A stretch of 64,000 nucleotides of DNA from Pseudooceanicola nanhaiensis DSM 18065 (GTDB lineage Bacteria > Pseudomonadota > Alphaproteobacteria > Rhodobacterales > Rhodobacteraceae), in contig NZ_JHZF01000011.1 of NCBI RefSeq assembly GCF_000688295.1, forward strand, positions 1,793,215 through 1,857,214. Reading direction: 5' to 3'. Under the pieces are notes generated by a model. That model did not search any database. It was not told the DNA's origin and saw only the letters and a list, made by a program, of their open reading frames with translations. Below are positions 36,239-44,767 of the stretch, piece by piece. The position numbers and the translations under genes are program-made. The number at the start of each line of letters is the position of its first letter. Positions within the stretch are counted from its first letter, which is position 1.

Positions 36239-37075
36239 TCAGCGCCCGACGAGATCCCGGAGCGTTTCGGCCTCCTCGCCATCCGCGAGATGGGCATCGA
36301 AAAGCCGTTCATACAGAGCTGCCACGCCGCGGTAGATGCCGTGCTCGGGGAAATCGGCGCCGATGAAATCGGCGATCTCGTGCATCTCGCTGACCCAGCG
36401 GCCGGACTTCGGCAGCATGCCGGGGATCGACCGGGAGAACCCCTGCGCCAGCGCCGACTGGCTGACCCCGAGCTCGGCCATCAGCTGCTCTTCGACGCCC
36501 GCGCGGGCCGCGGCGAGCATCATGGTCGCGCCGAGCGCGGCCAGACCCTTGGTGATCCCGGCATAGGAGAGCTTCAGCGCCGAGGCCTCGCCCACCGGGC
36601 CATGCAGCACCTCCGTCCTGAGACCGTAGGCCCGGAGCCCGGCAGCCTCGGCCGCGGCCGGGCCCGAGAGGTAGAGCACCGGGTCGGCACTGTCCGAGGG
36701 CGGCGGGCCGATGATCCCGCCGTCGGTGAAGCCAAGACCCGCGCCCTCGGCGATCTTCTGGATGCGCAGGGCGCGCTCGGGCGTGATGGCGTTGAGCTCG
36801 GCATAGATCGCCCGCGCCCCGGGGTTGGCGGCGGCGACGCGCTCGGCGGTGCGCTCGGCGTATTCCGGAGAGACGATGGACAGGATCATGTCCGCCTGCC
36901 CCAGCTCGTCCCAGCCGGCATGGACCATCCCGGCCCTGCGCGCCCGGTCGAGGCTGGCCTGCGAGCGATCCTCGAGCGGCACGATGACCCGGCAGCCCTG
37001 CGCGGTGAGACGGGCGCCGATGCCGGCGCCCATCTGGCCGGGGGCGGTGATGGCGATGGTGAGGGGATTTGGCAT
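36239..37075 (-). CDS. NAD-binding protein, 6PGDH fold with DUF1932 C-terminal domain
   Basis: A 278-residue protein with an N-terminal Rossmann segment IAITAPGQMGAGIGARLTAQG near residues 6-26 (TAPGQMG replaces the usual GxGxMG), ADMILSIVSP near 60, YAELNAITPE near 92-101, and a C-terminal DUF1932-type helical domain (SALKLSYAGITKGLAALGATMMLAA near 168-192, with the conserved Lys). Probably an oxidoreductase; substrate unknown. ATG at 37075 has CAGGAGGT 7 nt upstream. Confidence 0.78.
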   Translation of the reverse strand: MPNPLTIAITAPGQMGAGIGARLTAQGCRVIVPLEDRSQASLDRARRAGMVHAGWDELGQADMILSIVSPEYAERTAERVAAANPGARAIYAELNAITPERALRIQKIAEGAGLGFTDGGIIGPPPSDSADPVLYLSGPAAAEAAGLRAYGLRTEVLHGPVGEASALKLSYAGITKGLAALGATMMLAAARAGVEEQLMAELGVSQSALAQGFSRSIPGMLPKSGRWVSEMHEIADFIGADFPEHGIYRGVAALYERLFDAHLADGEEAETLRDLVGR

Positions 37076-37133
37076 GGCGGGCACCTCCTGCCCGCCATCC
37101 CGCGCCTCGGGGGGTCTCAAGTCAAGGGGCGGC

Positions 37134-38984
37134 CTATTCCGCCGCCCCCTGTTGCAGGTCGGTGCCGAGGAAGCCGCCCGATTGCCGCGCCCAGAGTTCG
37201 GCGTAGATGCCGCCGCGCTCGAGCAGCGCCTCGTGGCTGCCGTCCTCGGCCACCCGCCCCCGGTCGAGCACGACGATCCGGTCCATCTGCGCGATGGTGG
37301 ACAGCCGGTGCGCGATGGCGATCACCGTCTTGCCCTGCATCACGCCATAGAGCGCCTCCTGGATCGACGCCTCGACCTCCGAGTCGAGCGCCGAGGTCGC
37401 CTCGTCCAGGATCAGGATCGGCGCGTCCTTCAGGATGACCCGCGCCAGCGCGATCCGCTGCCGCTGCCCGCCCGAGAGCTTCACGCCCCGTTCGCCGACC
37501 TGCGCGTCATAGCCCGCGCGGCCCTTGGGGTCGCGCAGGTCCGCGATGAACCCGGCCGCCTCGGCCCGTTCGGCGGCGCGCACCATCTGGGCCTCGGTGG
37601 CGCCGGGACGGCCGTAGAGGATGTTCGCCCGCACCGACCGGTGCAGGAGCGAGCTGTCCTGGCTGACCATGCCGATCTGGCGGCGCAGCGATTCCTGCGT
37701 GACCCGGCTGACGTCCTGGCCGTCGATCAGGATGCGTCCGGCCTCGGCGTCGCGGAACCGCAGGAGCAGGTTCACGAGGCTCGACTTGCCCGCGCCCGAG
37801 CGCCCGACGAGGCCCACCTTCTGCCCGGCCGGGATCGTCAGGCTGACATCGTCCAGCCCGCCGTAGCCGCGCCCGTAATGGTGCGTCACGTGTTCGTAGC
37901 GGATCTCGCCCTTGCCAAGGCTCAGCGCAGGCGCGCCGGGCACGTCACGGACCCCCGGCTCCACCGCGATGGACCGCAGCCCCTCGCGGATCACGCCGGC
38001 ATGTTCGAAGAGCCGGATCGCGACCCACATGATCCAGCCCGACATCCCGTTGAGCCGGATCGTCAGCGCCACCGCGGCCGAGACCTGTCCGACCGTCGCC
38101 GCGCCGGTGGTCCAGAGCCAGACCGCGGGCGCCACGACGCCCACGATCAAGAGGCCGTTCAGCACGTTCAGACCGAAGGTCATCTCGGTCATCAGCCGCA
38201 TGAACCTTTGGAACCTGAGCCGCAGCCGCTTCATGGCGGAGAGGGCGTAAGCCTCCTCCTTCGCGCCATGAGCAAACAGCTTCACCGTCTCGATATTGGC
38301 ATAGGCGTCGACCACCCGGCCGGTGGCGAGCGACCGCGCGTCGGAATGGCGTTCCGAGGCATCCGCGGTCCGGATCGCGATCCGCCAGGTGTAGCCGAGG
38401 TAGAGCACCAGCCAGATCCCGAGCGGCACGATCAGCAGCGGATGCACGTCGCCGAGGATCAGCGCGGCGCCCAGCATGTAGGCGGCGGCGAACCACAGGG
38501 CCTCGAAGGCCATGTAGATCGAATCCTCCACCGCCGGGCCCATCTGCATGACCCGGTTCGACAGTCGGCCCGCGAAATCGTTCTGGAAGAACGAGGCCGA
38601 CTGGCCGAGCATGTGCTTGTGCGCCCGCCACCGCGCCTGTTCGGAGAGGTTCGACGACAGCGTCTGCCCGAGAAAGAGCGCGTTCAGCCCGATGAAGACC
38701 GGCCGCAGCACGAGGATGAAGAGCGCGACGAGCACGGCCTCGAGCCAGTGATCGTCCCAGAACGCCTGCGCGCCCGAGGCGTTCATCATGTCGATGAGCC
38801 GCCCGCCGTAGAAGATCAGCCCGCCCTCCATGAGGGCGACGATCAGGCCGGAGAGCGCGATCCAGACGACGAGGTGCCGGAAGGGCGCGATCTGGGTCCC
38901 GAGAAAGGCCCAGAGCGTGGCGGGCGGCGTGCCGTCGGGGACGCGGGTGAAAGGATCGACGAGGTTTTCGAAGAAGCGGTACAT
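37134..38984 (-). CDS. ABC exporter with fused membrane and ATPase domains
   Basis: A 616-residue half-transporter. Six membrane helices occupy about residues 30-330; the ATPase domain has Walker A GRSGAGKSS near 395-403, Q-loop MVSQDSSLLHRSV near 443-455, signature [14 protein letters not shown] near 505-518, Walker B PILILDEATSALD near 524-536, and the H-loop in AIAHRLST. It is close to the MsbA/multidrug exporter group; cargo is unknown. Stand-alone gene, 58 bp downstream of the DUF1932 gene on the same strand direction. Confidence 0.9.
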   Translation of the reverse strand: MYRFFENLVDPFTRVPDGTPPATLWAFLGTQIAPFRHLVVWIALSGLIVALMEGGLIFYGGRLIDMMNASGAQAFWDDHWLEAVLVALFILVLRPVFIGLNALFLGQTLSSNLSEQARWRAHKHMLGQSASFFQNDFAGRLSNRVMQMGPAVEDSIYMAFEALWFAAAYMLGAALILGDVHPLLIVPLGIWLVLYLGYTWRIAIRTADASERHSDARSLATGRVVDAYANIETVKLFAHGAKEEAYALSAMKRLRLRFQRFMRLMTEMTFGLNVLNGLLIVGVVAPAVWLWTTGAATVGQVSAAVALTIRLNGMSGWIMWVAIRLFEHAGVIREGLRSIAVEPGVRDVPGAPALSLGKGEIRYEHVTHHYGRGYGGLDDVSLTIPAGQKVGLVGRSGAGKSSLVNLLLRFRDAEAGRILIDGQDVSRVTQESLRRQIGMVSQDSSLLHRSVRANILYGRPGATEAQMVRAAERAEAAGFIADLRDPKGRAGYDAQVGERGVKLSGGQRQRIALARVILKDAPILILDEATSALDSEVEASIQEALYGVMQGKTVIAIAHRLSTIAQMDRIVVLDRGRVAEDGSHEALLERGGIYAELWARQSGGFLGTDLQQGAAE

Positions 38985-39334
38985 GCGGCCCTCCAGTAGG
39001 GCGAAGATGTGGGAATGCGAACGGGGGGTGGCACATGGCCGACCCTCACCAAGGACCGGCCCTTGTCAGGCGCGATAACGGATCCTTGGCGTTTTCATTC
39101 GCATGCCTCCTGCATGTAGTCCGCGGTCCCGATACCCCGGATCCTGACGAAAGGGAAGCCCGAAAAGTCCCGGCCGGGCGTCGGGGCGGAGACGTCCCGG
39201 CAAGGACCGGGCCGCAAGCCTCTGGCAACATGCGAGTTTTCGCTCACCTGCCGGACCGGGTCCGGGCGCCGTGCCTCGGGCGGTCGCCGTCTCCCGCCGG
39301 CACGCGTGCACCGCCACGGGCGGCGCGGGACGAC
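38985..39334. other. 350-bp non-coding gap
   Basis: Lies upstream of the ABC exporter gene (minus strand) and downstream of the araC gene, so it should contain the exporter promoter. I see no convincing gene, tRNA or strong hairpin here, and no clear promoter match. Confidence 0.4.
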
Positions 39335-40231
39335 TCAACCCGCGATCCGGCGGAAGGCGCCGGGCGTCGTGTTGGTCGCGCGCAGGAAGTCGCGCTGGAA
39401 ATGCGCCTGATCGGCGTAGCCGCAGCAATAGCCGATCTCGGCGAGCGAGGCGGAGCTGCCGGTCAGGAGCCGCGTCGCCTCCCGCATCCGCGCGCGGCGC
39501 AGCACGCCAGAGAAGGTCCGCTCCGCCTGCCCCAGCTGCCGTTGCAGCGACCGGGGCGACAGGCCGAGCGCGCGCGCGGCCGCCGCGATCCGCCAGCCGC
39601 GGCCGGGATCGGCTGCCAGCAGGTCGGAGAGCCGATCCGCGACATCCCGCGCGCCCGGAGCGGAGGGCGCGGCGCCCGTGCCGATGCCGCTCCAGCGCAG
39701 GCCGAAGCGCTCCAGCGTCTCGCCCGCCGGCAGAGCGGCCCGCGGCAGGTCCCCGGCCGCCACCGCGCGGCCCGCGATGACCAGCGCACACTCCCGGCAA
39801 CCGATGCCGCGGAGAAGGCCCAGGAGCAGTCCCGCGATCAGGCAGTTCTCGCCGACCGAGGCGGGAGCGCCGGTGCTGTAGCGCGTGCACTCCCAGCCGT
39901 CCCGCAGCGCGATCCGCGTCCGGTGGGACGCGTGGTGATAGCGCTCCAGCCGCGACCACTTCTCGGCGAGCACCTCGGGCCCCGCCGAGCGCAGCAGCAC
40001 CGCGGCGACCGGCATCTCGTCGGCCCGGCCGAGATGTGCGCCGATCGACAGGAGCGGCCCCGGCCCGTGCCGCGCCATGATCGCATCGACGAGGTCGCGC
40101 TTGACCGCCTCGGGCAGGACCGCGCCGCGCATCGGGTCGGGACGGGACAGGCCCGCGACCAGCGCGGGATCGGCCTCGCGCATGACGGCGAGGATCAGGC
40201 TGACAAGTCCGGTGCTGGCGAAGGCGTCCAT
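39335..40231 (-). CDS. AraC-family transcriptional regulator
   Basis: A 298-residue regulator. The N-terminal part matches an AraC-type arabinose-binding-like domain (DUF4066/AraC_binding_2 style, rich in Arg and Ala) and the C-terminal HTH_18 domain spans about residues 215-296: GWRIAAAARALGLSPRSLQRQLGQAERTFSGVLRRARMREATRLL and LAEIGYCCGYADQAHFQRDFLRATNTTPGAFRR. Divergent from an SDR gene that precedes the nitrile hydratase genes; a symmetric repeat between them overlaps both presumed promoters. Likely a local regulator; the effector is unknown. Confidence 0.88.
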   Translation of the reverse strand: MDAFASTGLVSLILAVMREADPALVAGLSRPDPMRGAVLPEAVKRDLVDAIMARHGPGPLLSIGAHLGRADEMPVAAVLLRSAGPEVLAEKWSRLERYHHASHRTRIALRDGWECTRYSTGAPASVGENCLIAGLLLGLLRGIGCRECALVIAGRAVAAGDLPRAALPAGETLERFGLRWSGIGTGAAPSAPGARDVADRLSDLLAADPGRGWRIAAAARALGLSPRSLQRQLGQAERTFSGVLRRARMREATRLLTGSSASLAEIGYCCGYADQAHFQRDFLRATNTTPGAFRRIAG

Positions 40232-40260
40232 GCGGGCTCTCCCGTGCGTCCCATGCCCGA

Positions 40261-40354
40261 ACCTAGCCGATCGGTATTGAACAATCGCGCCAATTCGAAC
40301 GGGCCCCGGGATTGGCGCGATCCTTCAATCCGCCCGCGGCCGGCTGGCCTATCC
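40261..40354. promoter_or_regulatory. divergent operator-promoter region (araC / SDR)
   Basis: TGAACAATCGCGCCAAT (40278-40294) and its inverted copy at 40311-40327 match at 15 of 17 positions, with the inner 11 bp perfect. On the minus strand CTAGGT (40261-40266) is a possible -10 for araC whose -35 would fall in the left arm; on the plus strand CTATCC (40349-40354) is a possible -10 for the SDR gene whose -35 would touch the right arm. The AraC protein is the obvious candidate binder; that is inferred. Confidence 0.6.
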
Positions 40355-40382
40355 CCGAGGCATCGCCTGTCCGGAGACCGTC

Positions 40383-41069
40383 ATGAACCCCATCCTCGTC
40401 ACCGGCGCCAGCCGCGGCATCGGCGCCGCGCTGACCGCCCTCTGCGCCGCCCGCGGCCGCCCCGTCATCGCCGTCGCCCGCCATTTTGCGGCGCGGCCCG
40501 CGCCGGGCGTCACGCAGATCACCGCCGATCTGGCAGGGCGCGACGGGATCGCCCGTGCTGCCGCCGCCGTGACCATGCCGCTGCATGCGCTGGTGAACAA
40601 CGCCGGCATCCAGCAGGCGCTCGACCTTGCCGATCCCGACCCGGCGGCGGCGGAGCGCGAGATCGCCCTGAACCTCGTCGCGCCGCTGCACCTGACCTGC
40701 GCCTTGCTCCCGCAGCTGCCGCGCGGGGCGACGGTGGTGAACGTCACCTCCCTGCTGGCCCGGCATCCCAAGCCCTCGGCCCCGGTCTATTGCGCCTCCA
40801 AGGCCGGGCTGGCCTCCCTGACCCGCTCGATGCGCCACCAGCTCGGCCCGCGCGGTATCACCGTGATCGAGGCGCTTCCGCCGCTGGTCGACACGCAGAT
40901 GACCGCGGGTCGCGGCGCGGCGAAGATGCCGCCCGAAACGATGGCGCGGGCGATCCTCGACGGCATCGAGCGGGGCCGCCCCCGCATCGCGCCGGGGCCG
41001 TCGCGCGCGGTCCTCGCCCTCGACAGGCTGCTGCCGGAGCTGGTTGCCCGCCTCATGGCCCGCGGCTGA
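40383..41069 (+). CDS. SDR family oxidoreductase
   Basis: A 228-residue short-chain dehydrogenase: TGASRGIG near residues 7-14, NNAG near 74-77, the Ser in NVTSLLAR near 122-129, and the Tyr-x3-Lys pair in YCASKAG near 137-143. It resembles short DltE-like SDRs; substrate unknown. It is 60 bp upstream of the nitrile hydratase alpha gene on the same strand and divergent from araC, so it may be co-regulated with nitrile metabolism. Confidence 0.87.
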   Translation: MNPILVTGASRGIGAALTALCAARGRPVIAVARHFAARPAPGVTQITADLAGRDGIARAAAAVTMPLHALVNNAGIQQALDLADPDPAAAEREIALNLVAPLHLTCALLPQLPRGATVVNVTSLLARHPKPSAPVYCASKAGLASLTRSMRHQLGPRGITVIEALPPLVDTQMTAGRGAAKMPPETMARAILDGIERGRPRIAPGPSRAVLALDRLLPELVARLMARG

Positions 41070-41095
41070 GCGATGGACGCCTCCCTCGCGGCTTG

Positions 41096-41099
41096 CTAG
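41096..41099 (+). promoter_or_regulatory. possible -10 element upstream of the nitrile hydratase genes
   Basis: A CTAGGC sequence starting at 41096 lies 34 nt before the nthA ATG, the same distance as CTAG elements ahead of other genes here. The -35 region is unclear. If used, the nitrile hydratase genes could be expressed apart from the SDR gene. Confidence 0.3.
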
Positions 41100-41129
41100 G
41101 CATGTGGGACAGAGCCGGAGGACCCGCCG

Positions 41130-41744
41130 ATGCCCCACGATCACCCCCATGACCACAGCGAGCTTGACGACATGACCGCGCGCGTCATGGCGCTGGAGAC
41201 CCTGCTCACGCGGAAGGGCATCGTCGAGAGCGCCGCGCTGGACGAGATCATCGAGACCTACGAGACCAGGGTCGGCCCCCGGAACGGCGCCGCCGTGGTC
41301 GCGCGCGCCTGGACCGATCCCGAGTTCCGCGACTGGCTGGAGAGGGACGCCACCGCCGCCATCGGCTCGATGGGCTTCACCGGGCGGCAGGGCGAGCACA
41401 TGATGGCCGTCTTCAACACGCCCGAGCGGCACAACATGGTCGTCTGCACCCTGTGCTCCTGCTACCCCTGGTCGGTGCTGGGCATGCCGCCCGTGTGGTA
41501 CAAGTCCATGCCCTACCGCGCCCGCGCCGTCCGCGAACCCCGCGCGGTTCTGGCCGAGTTCGGCGTGACCCTGCCCGAGGAGACCGCCGTCCGGGTCTGG
41601 GATTCGACGGCCGAGATGCGCTACCTCGTGATCCCCATGCGCCCCGACGGGACCGAGGGGATGTCCGTCGACGCGCTGGCGGGGCTCGTGACCCGCGACA
41701 GCATGATCGGAACCGGCCTCGCTCTGGCGCCGGAGGCCGCATGA
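41130..41744 (+). CDS. nthA: nitrile hydratase subunit alpha, cobalt type
   Basis: A 204-residue alpha subunit that carries the metal centre hydrating nitriles to amides. The metal motif is VCTLCSCYPW near residues 107-116; Thr in CTLCSC marks the cobalt type (iron types have CSLCSC). PPVWYKSMPYRARAVREPRAVL near 122-143 and the C-terminal WDSTAEMRYLVIPMRP are family hallmarks. A His-rich N-terminus (MPHDHPHDHSE) may bind metal. Overlaps the beta gene by 4 nt (ATGA). Confidence 0.95.
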   Translation: MPHDHPHDHSELDDMTARVMALETLLTRKGIVESAALDEIIETYETRVGPRNGAAVVARAWTDPEFRDWLERDATAAIGSMGFTGRQGEHMMAVFNTPERHNMVVCTLCSCYPWSVLGMPPVWYKSMPYRARAVREPRAVLAEFGVTLPEETAVRVWDSTAEMRYLVIPMRPDGTEGMSVDALAGLVTRDSMIGTGLALAPEAA

Positions 41745-42415
41745 ACGGCCCGCACGACATCGGCGGGGCCCACGGATTCGGCCCGGTCGCACCCGCGGCG
41801 CATGACGGCCATTACCACGCCGGGGCGGAAGGCTGGGAAGCGCGGGCCATGGCCATCACTGTGGCGGCAGGCTTCGGCGGTCACTGGACGATCGACGAAG
41901 GCCGCTTCGCCCGCGAGGACCGGACGCCGCTCGAATATCACCAACTCGGCTATTTCGGCATCTGGCTCGCCGCCCTGACCCGGCTGCTGGCCGAGCGCGG
42001 GCTGGTGACGGAGGACGAGCTGGCGGGCGGGCCGGTCCGGAACGACACGGTGCCGCCGAACCGCTGCCTCCCCGCCGCCGAGGTCGGCCCGATGCTGGCC
42101 CGCGGCGGTCCCGTCGACCGCGATCCGCAGGGGCGCGAACCGGTCTACAGGCCGGGCGACGTGGTGCGGACGAAGAACCTCCAGCCGCGCGGTCACACCC
42201 GCCTGCCCGCCTATGCGCGCGACAAGGTCGGCCGCATCGCCCATGTGCAGGGGTTCCACGCCTTCGCCGACGAAAGCGCCAAGGGCGACCGGGCGGCGGC
42301 GGAGTGGCTTTATACGGTGGTCTTCGACGCCGGCACGCTCTGGGGCGCGGTCGCCGAGAACCCGGCGGACGAGGTCACGTTCGACGCATGGGAGCCCTAC
42401 CTTGAACGCGTCTGA
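41741..42415 (+). CDS. nthB: nitrile hydratase subunit beta
   Basis: A 224-residue beta subunit: MNGPHDIGGAHGFGPV at the N-terminus, EARAMAITVAAGFGGHWTIDEGRFARE near 34-60, and the SH3-like C-terminal half beginning FRPGDVV-like YRPGDVVRTKNLQPRGHTRLPAYARDKVG near 138-166. Completes the heterodimer with NthA. The ATG overlaps the nthA stop. Its last 14 nt overlap the activator gene. Confidence 0.95.
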   Translation: MNGPHDIGGAHGFGPVAPAAHDGHYHAGAEGWEARAMAITVAAGFGGHWTIDEGRFAREDRTPLEYHQLGYFGIWLAALTRLLAERGLVTEDELAGGPVRNDTVPPNRCLPAAEVGPMLARGGPVDRDPQGREPVYRPGDVVRTKNLQPRGHTRLPAYARDKVGRIAHVQGFHAFADESAKGDRAAAEWLYTVVFDAGTLWGAVAENPADEVTFDAWEPYLERV

Positions 42416-42785
42416 CACCCCCCGCATCCCCGGCGTGACCGATGGCGAGACGGCGCCCTGGTTCGCCGAGCCGTGGCAGGCCAAGGCCTTCGCGATGACC
42501 GTCTCCCTCCATGCGGCGGGCGTCTTCTCGTGGACCGACTGGGCCGAGGCGCTCTCGACCCGGCTGCACGGCGCGACAGCCCTGCCCGACGGCGCCTCCT
42601 CGGCCGCGCACATGGCGCAGTATTACGCCGCCTGGCTCGACGCGCTGGAAGAGATGACCACACGGACCGGCCTGACCGATCCGGCGCTTCTGGCCGAGAC
42701 GACCGAGACCTGGCAGCGCGCCGCGCTGGCCACGCCGCACGGCACGCCGATCCGCTTCGAGGCCGGCCTGACCGACCACGGCTGA
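42402..42785 (+). CDS. nitrile hydratase accessory/activator protein
   Basis: A 127-residue protein homologous to the N-terminal part of the beta subunit, as in the cobalt nitrile hydratase activators (P14K, NhlE) that deliver metal to the alpha subunit by subunit swapping. Segments APWFAEPWQAKAFAMTVSLHAAGVFSWTDWAEAL near 18-51 and YYAAWLDALEEM near 73-84 support this. The start is a TTG at 42402, with GGGAG 7 nt upstream, overlapping the beta gene by 14 nt; there is no ATG at a suitable place. Confidence 0.85.
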   Translation: MNASDTPRIPGVTDGETAPWFAEPWQAKAFAMTVSLHAAGVFSWTDWAEALSTRLHGATALPDGASSAAHMAQYYAAWLDALEEMTTRTGLTDPALLAETTETWQRAALATPHGTPIRFEAGLTDHG

Positions 42786-42800
42786 GCGCTTTTCCGCAGC

Positions 42801-42834
42801 CGCCCGCCCATGCCGCAGAGCGGCGTGGGTGGCG
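42801..42834 (+). terminator. hairpin after the nitrile hydratase genes
   Basis: CGCCCGCCCATGCCGC (42801-42816) pairs with GCGGCGTGGGTGGCG (42820-42834) with one bulge and one G-T pair. No T-run follows. It separates the nitrile hydratase genes from the iclR promoter. Confidence 0.5.
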
Positions 42835-42836
42835 TC

Positions 42837-42865
42837 TTGACGCTGCGGAACAATATTACTTAACT
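42837..42865 (+). promoter_or_regulatory. candidate promoter of the iclR gene
   Basis: TTGACG (42837-42842), 17 nt with an AT-rich end, then TTAACT (42860-42865). The AT-rich stretch stands out from the surrounding GC-rich DNA. Start codon 114 nt downstream. Confidence 0.5.
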
Positions 42866-42978
42866 ACCGTTCAGTCAGCTACAGCGACTCATCGGTCGAC
42901 AGGATCGCACCCGTGCCACCCCGGCGCGGGACAGGAGGAGATCCGTCCGGGGGCCGCGCCGCGTTTCGGGAGGAGAAC

Positions 42979-43785
42979 ATGATTCACGCAGAAGCCCACA
43001 GCCATATGGAGGGCGCGGTCGTTCCGCAGCCGTCCTTCCGCAGCGAACTGCCCGCCGAGGTGGTGAAATCCGCGGCGCGCACCATCCAGATCCTCGAGTA
43101 TTTCGACCACGTCCGGCGCGAGGTCAGCATCTCCGAGATCGCCCATGCGCTGAACTACCCGCAGTCCAGCACCTCGGCCCTGCTGCGCAGCATGGTGGTG
43201 ATGGGCTATCTCCAGCATGACCGGCAGGAGCGGACCTATCGCCTGACCCGGCGCACCGGGCTTCTGGGCGCCTGGCTCGATCCCTCGCTGGTGCGGCAGG
43301 GCGCGATCGTGAACCTCGCGCACGGGCTCTCGCGCCACACGCAGGAAACCGTCCTGCTGGCCCGGATGAACGCCAACCGGGTGCAGGTGATCTATGTCGC
43401 CGACGAGACCGGGCAGCCCCCCCACGTCACCGCCGGCTGCCAGCACGACCTTGCCCGCAGCGCCGCCGGGGCGGCCCTGCTGGCGATGCTGGAGGACCTG
43501 CAGATCCGCCGCATCCTGACCCGGCTCAACGCCGAGCGGGCCGAGCACGAGGCGCCCGTCGACATCGCCGCCCGGATCGCCGAGATCGCCGAGGGGCGGC
43601 GCTCGGGCGGTTATGTCGGCGCGGGGTCCTGCCCCGGGCTGATGGCGGTGGCCAGCCAGATCCGGCACGGGGCGGCGGGTGACATGCTGGTGCTCGCGAT
43701 CGAGGGTCCGCGCGAACGGGTGGCGCCGCGCACGGCGGCCCTGACCGGGCTGATCCGCGCGGGGCTGTCGAACCTCTCGGCCTGA
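42979..43785 (+). CDS. IclR-family transcriptional regulator
   Basis: A 268-residue regulator: winged helix-turn-helix (SAARTIQILEYFDHVRREVSISEIAHALNYPQSSTSALLRSMVVMGYLQHD, residues about 30-80) and an IclR effector domain (about 95-265) including ETVLLARMNANRVQVIYVADETGQ and RSAAGAALLAMLED. The effector and targets are unknown. GGGAGGAG 6 nt before the ATG at 42979 decides the start. Confidence 0.9.
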   Translation: MIHAEAHSHMEGAVVPQPSFRSELPAEVVKSAARTIQILEYFDHVRREVSISEIAHALNYPQSSTSALLRSMVVMGYLQHDRQERTYRLTRRTGLLGAWLDPSLVRQGAIVNLAHGLSRHTQETVLLARMNANRVQVIYVADETGQPPHVTAGCQHDLARSAAGAALLAMLEDLQIRRILTRLNAERAEHEAPVDIAARIAEIAEGRRSGGYVGAGSCPGLMAVASQIRHGAAGDMLVLAIEGPRERVAPRTAALTGLIRAGLSNLSA

Positions 43786-43810
43786 CGCGGCGACCGGGGC
43801 GGGCTGAGGC

Positions 43811-43838
43811 TTGACCCCGGCGCGAGGCCGGGTAGAGA
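43811..43838 (+). promoter_or_regulatory. candidate promoter of the tetR gene
   Basis: TTGACC (43811-43816), 16 nt, TAGAGA (43833-43838), 41 nt before the tetR ATG. Moderate match. Confidence 0.3.
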
Positions 43839-43878
43839 CGGCGCACCCCGGCACAACACAGCAGGCAGGGCCGACGCG

Positions 43879-44514
43879 ATGCAGGACGTTCCCAGACAGG
43901 CGACCGCCACCGAGACGACCGAACGCAACGGCGGGCGCGCCTCGCGCCGCGACGAGATCCTGCGCATCGCCATGGGGCTCTTTGCCCGGAACGGGTTCGA
44001 CGGCACCTCGATCCGGGACATCGCGGATGCGGCGGGGCTGACCAAGCCCGCGCTCTATTACCATTTCTCGGACAAGGAAGAGCTCTACGAGCACGTCGTG
44101 ACCGAACGGATGACCCGGCTGAACGCGGCGATGCGCGAGGCGATCGCGGGCTCCGACGACCCGGTGGAACAGGTGCGGCTCTTCGTGCTCGCCCATGCCC
44201 GCCGGATGGATGCGGACCGGACCGGCTGGATCACCGCCCGCCACAGCTTCCATTCGATCACCGACCCCGAGCGGCGCGAGCGGATCGGCCGGATGCGGCG
44301 GGAATTCGAGCACATGCTGCGGGACCGGTTCCAGGACGCGATGGACCGCGGGCTGCTGAGCTCCGAGGTGAGCGCGACGCTGGTGACGCGGATGCTGCTT
44401 TCGGCGGTGAACGACCTCGCCCGCTGGATGCGGACCGACGGCGGCATGACCGCAGAGGACGCCGCGCAGGCCTATCTCGACGTGACGCTGCGCGGGATGG
44501 GCGCGCGCGACTAG
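43879..44514 (+). CDS. TetR/AcrR-family transcriptional regulator
   Basis: A 211-residue regulator: N-terminal helix-turn-helix RDEILRIAMGLFARNGFDGTSIRDIADAAGLTKPALYYHFSDKEELYEHVV at residues about 24-74, then an all-helical ligand domain. The C-terminal part (MTRMLLSAVNDLARWMR-like segment) resembles regulators of fatty-acid or aromatic metabolism, but no target is adjacent. The ATG at 43879 has only a weak ribosome-binding site. Confidence 0.9.
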   Translation: MQDVPRQATATETTERNGGRASRRDEILRIAMGLFARNGFDGTSIRDIADAAGLTKPALYYHFSDKEELYEHVVTERMTRLNAAMREAIAGSDDPVEQVRLFVLAHARRMDADRTGWITARHSFHSITDPERRERIGRMRREFEHMLRDRFQDAMDRGLLSSEVSATLVTRMLLSAVNDLARWMRTDGGMTAEDAAQAYLDVTLRGMGARD

Positions 44515-44767
44515 GGATGCCACGCGGGCGCCTGCCCCCTTGGGTGAGCTGAAAACCAATCCTTCAACCATGCCGCGCAGAGCCTCGGCGAGGGCGCAAT
44601 CGCGTTTCGGTTCCGGCCCGGAAACCTTATTTCGATATCTTGAATGTGATGCGCAGCTTTCCGCCAAGCCCCTGAAATGGCGCGGAACTGACCCGCTCGG
44701 TGGCTGTTGTGGGGGCATACCGACGGCGGGATGGTCCGCCGGATCGGCTTAACGAAAGGATGTAACG

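Noticed and set aside
41130..42785. Nitrile hydratase genes as a recent horizontal island
   Set aside because: Base composition and codon use look like the surroundings, and there is no integrase, tRNA or repeat at the edges.
42866..42905. IclR or TetR operator in the AT-rich stretch before iclR
   Set aside because: Only short, weak inverted pairs (CGAC/GTCG) are present; not enough to call a site.
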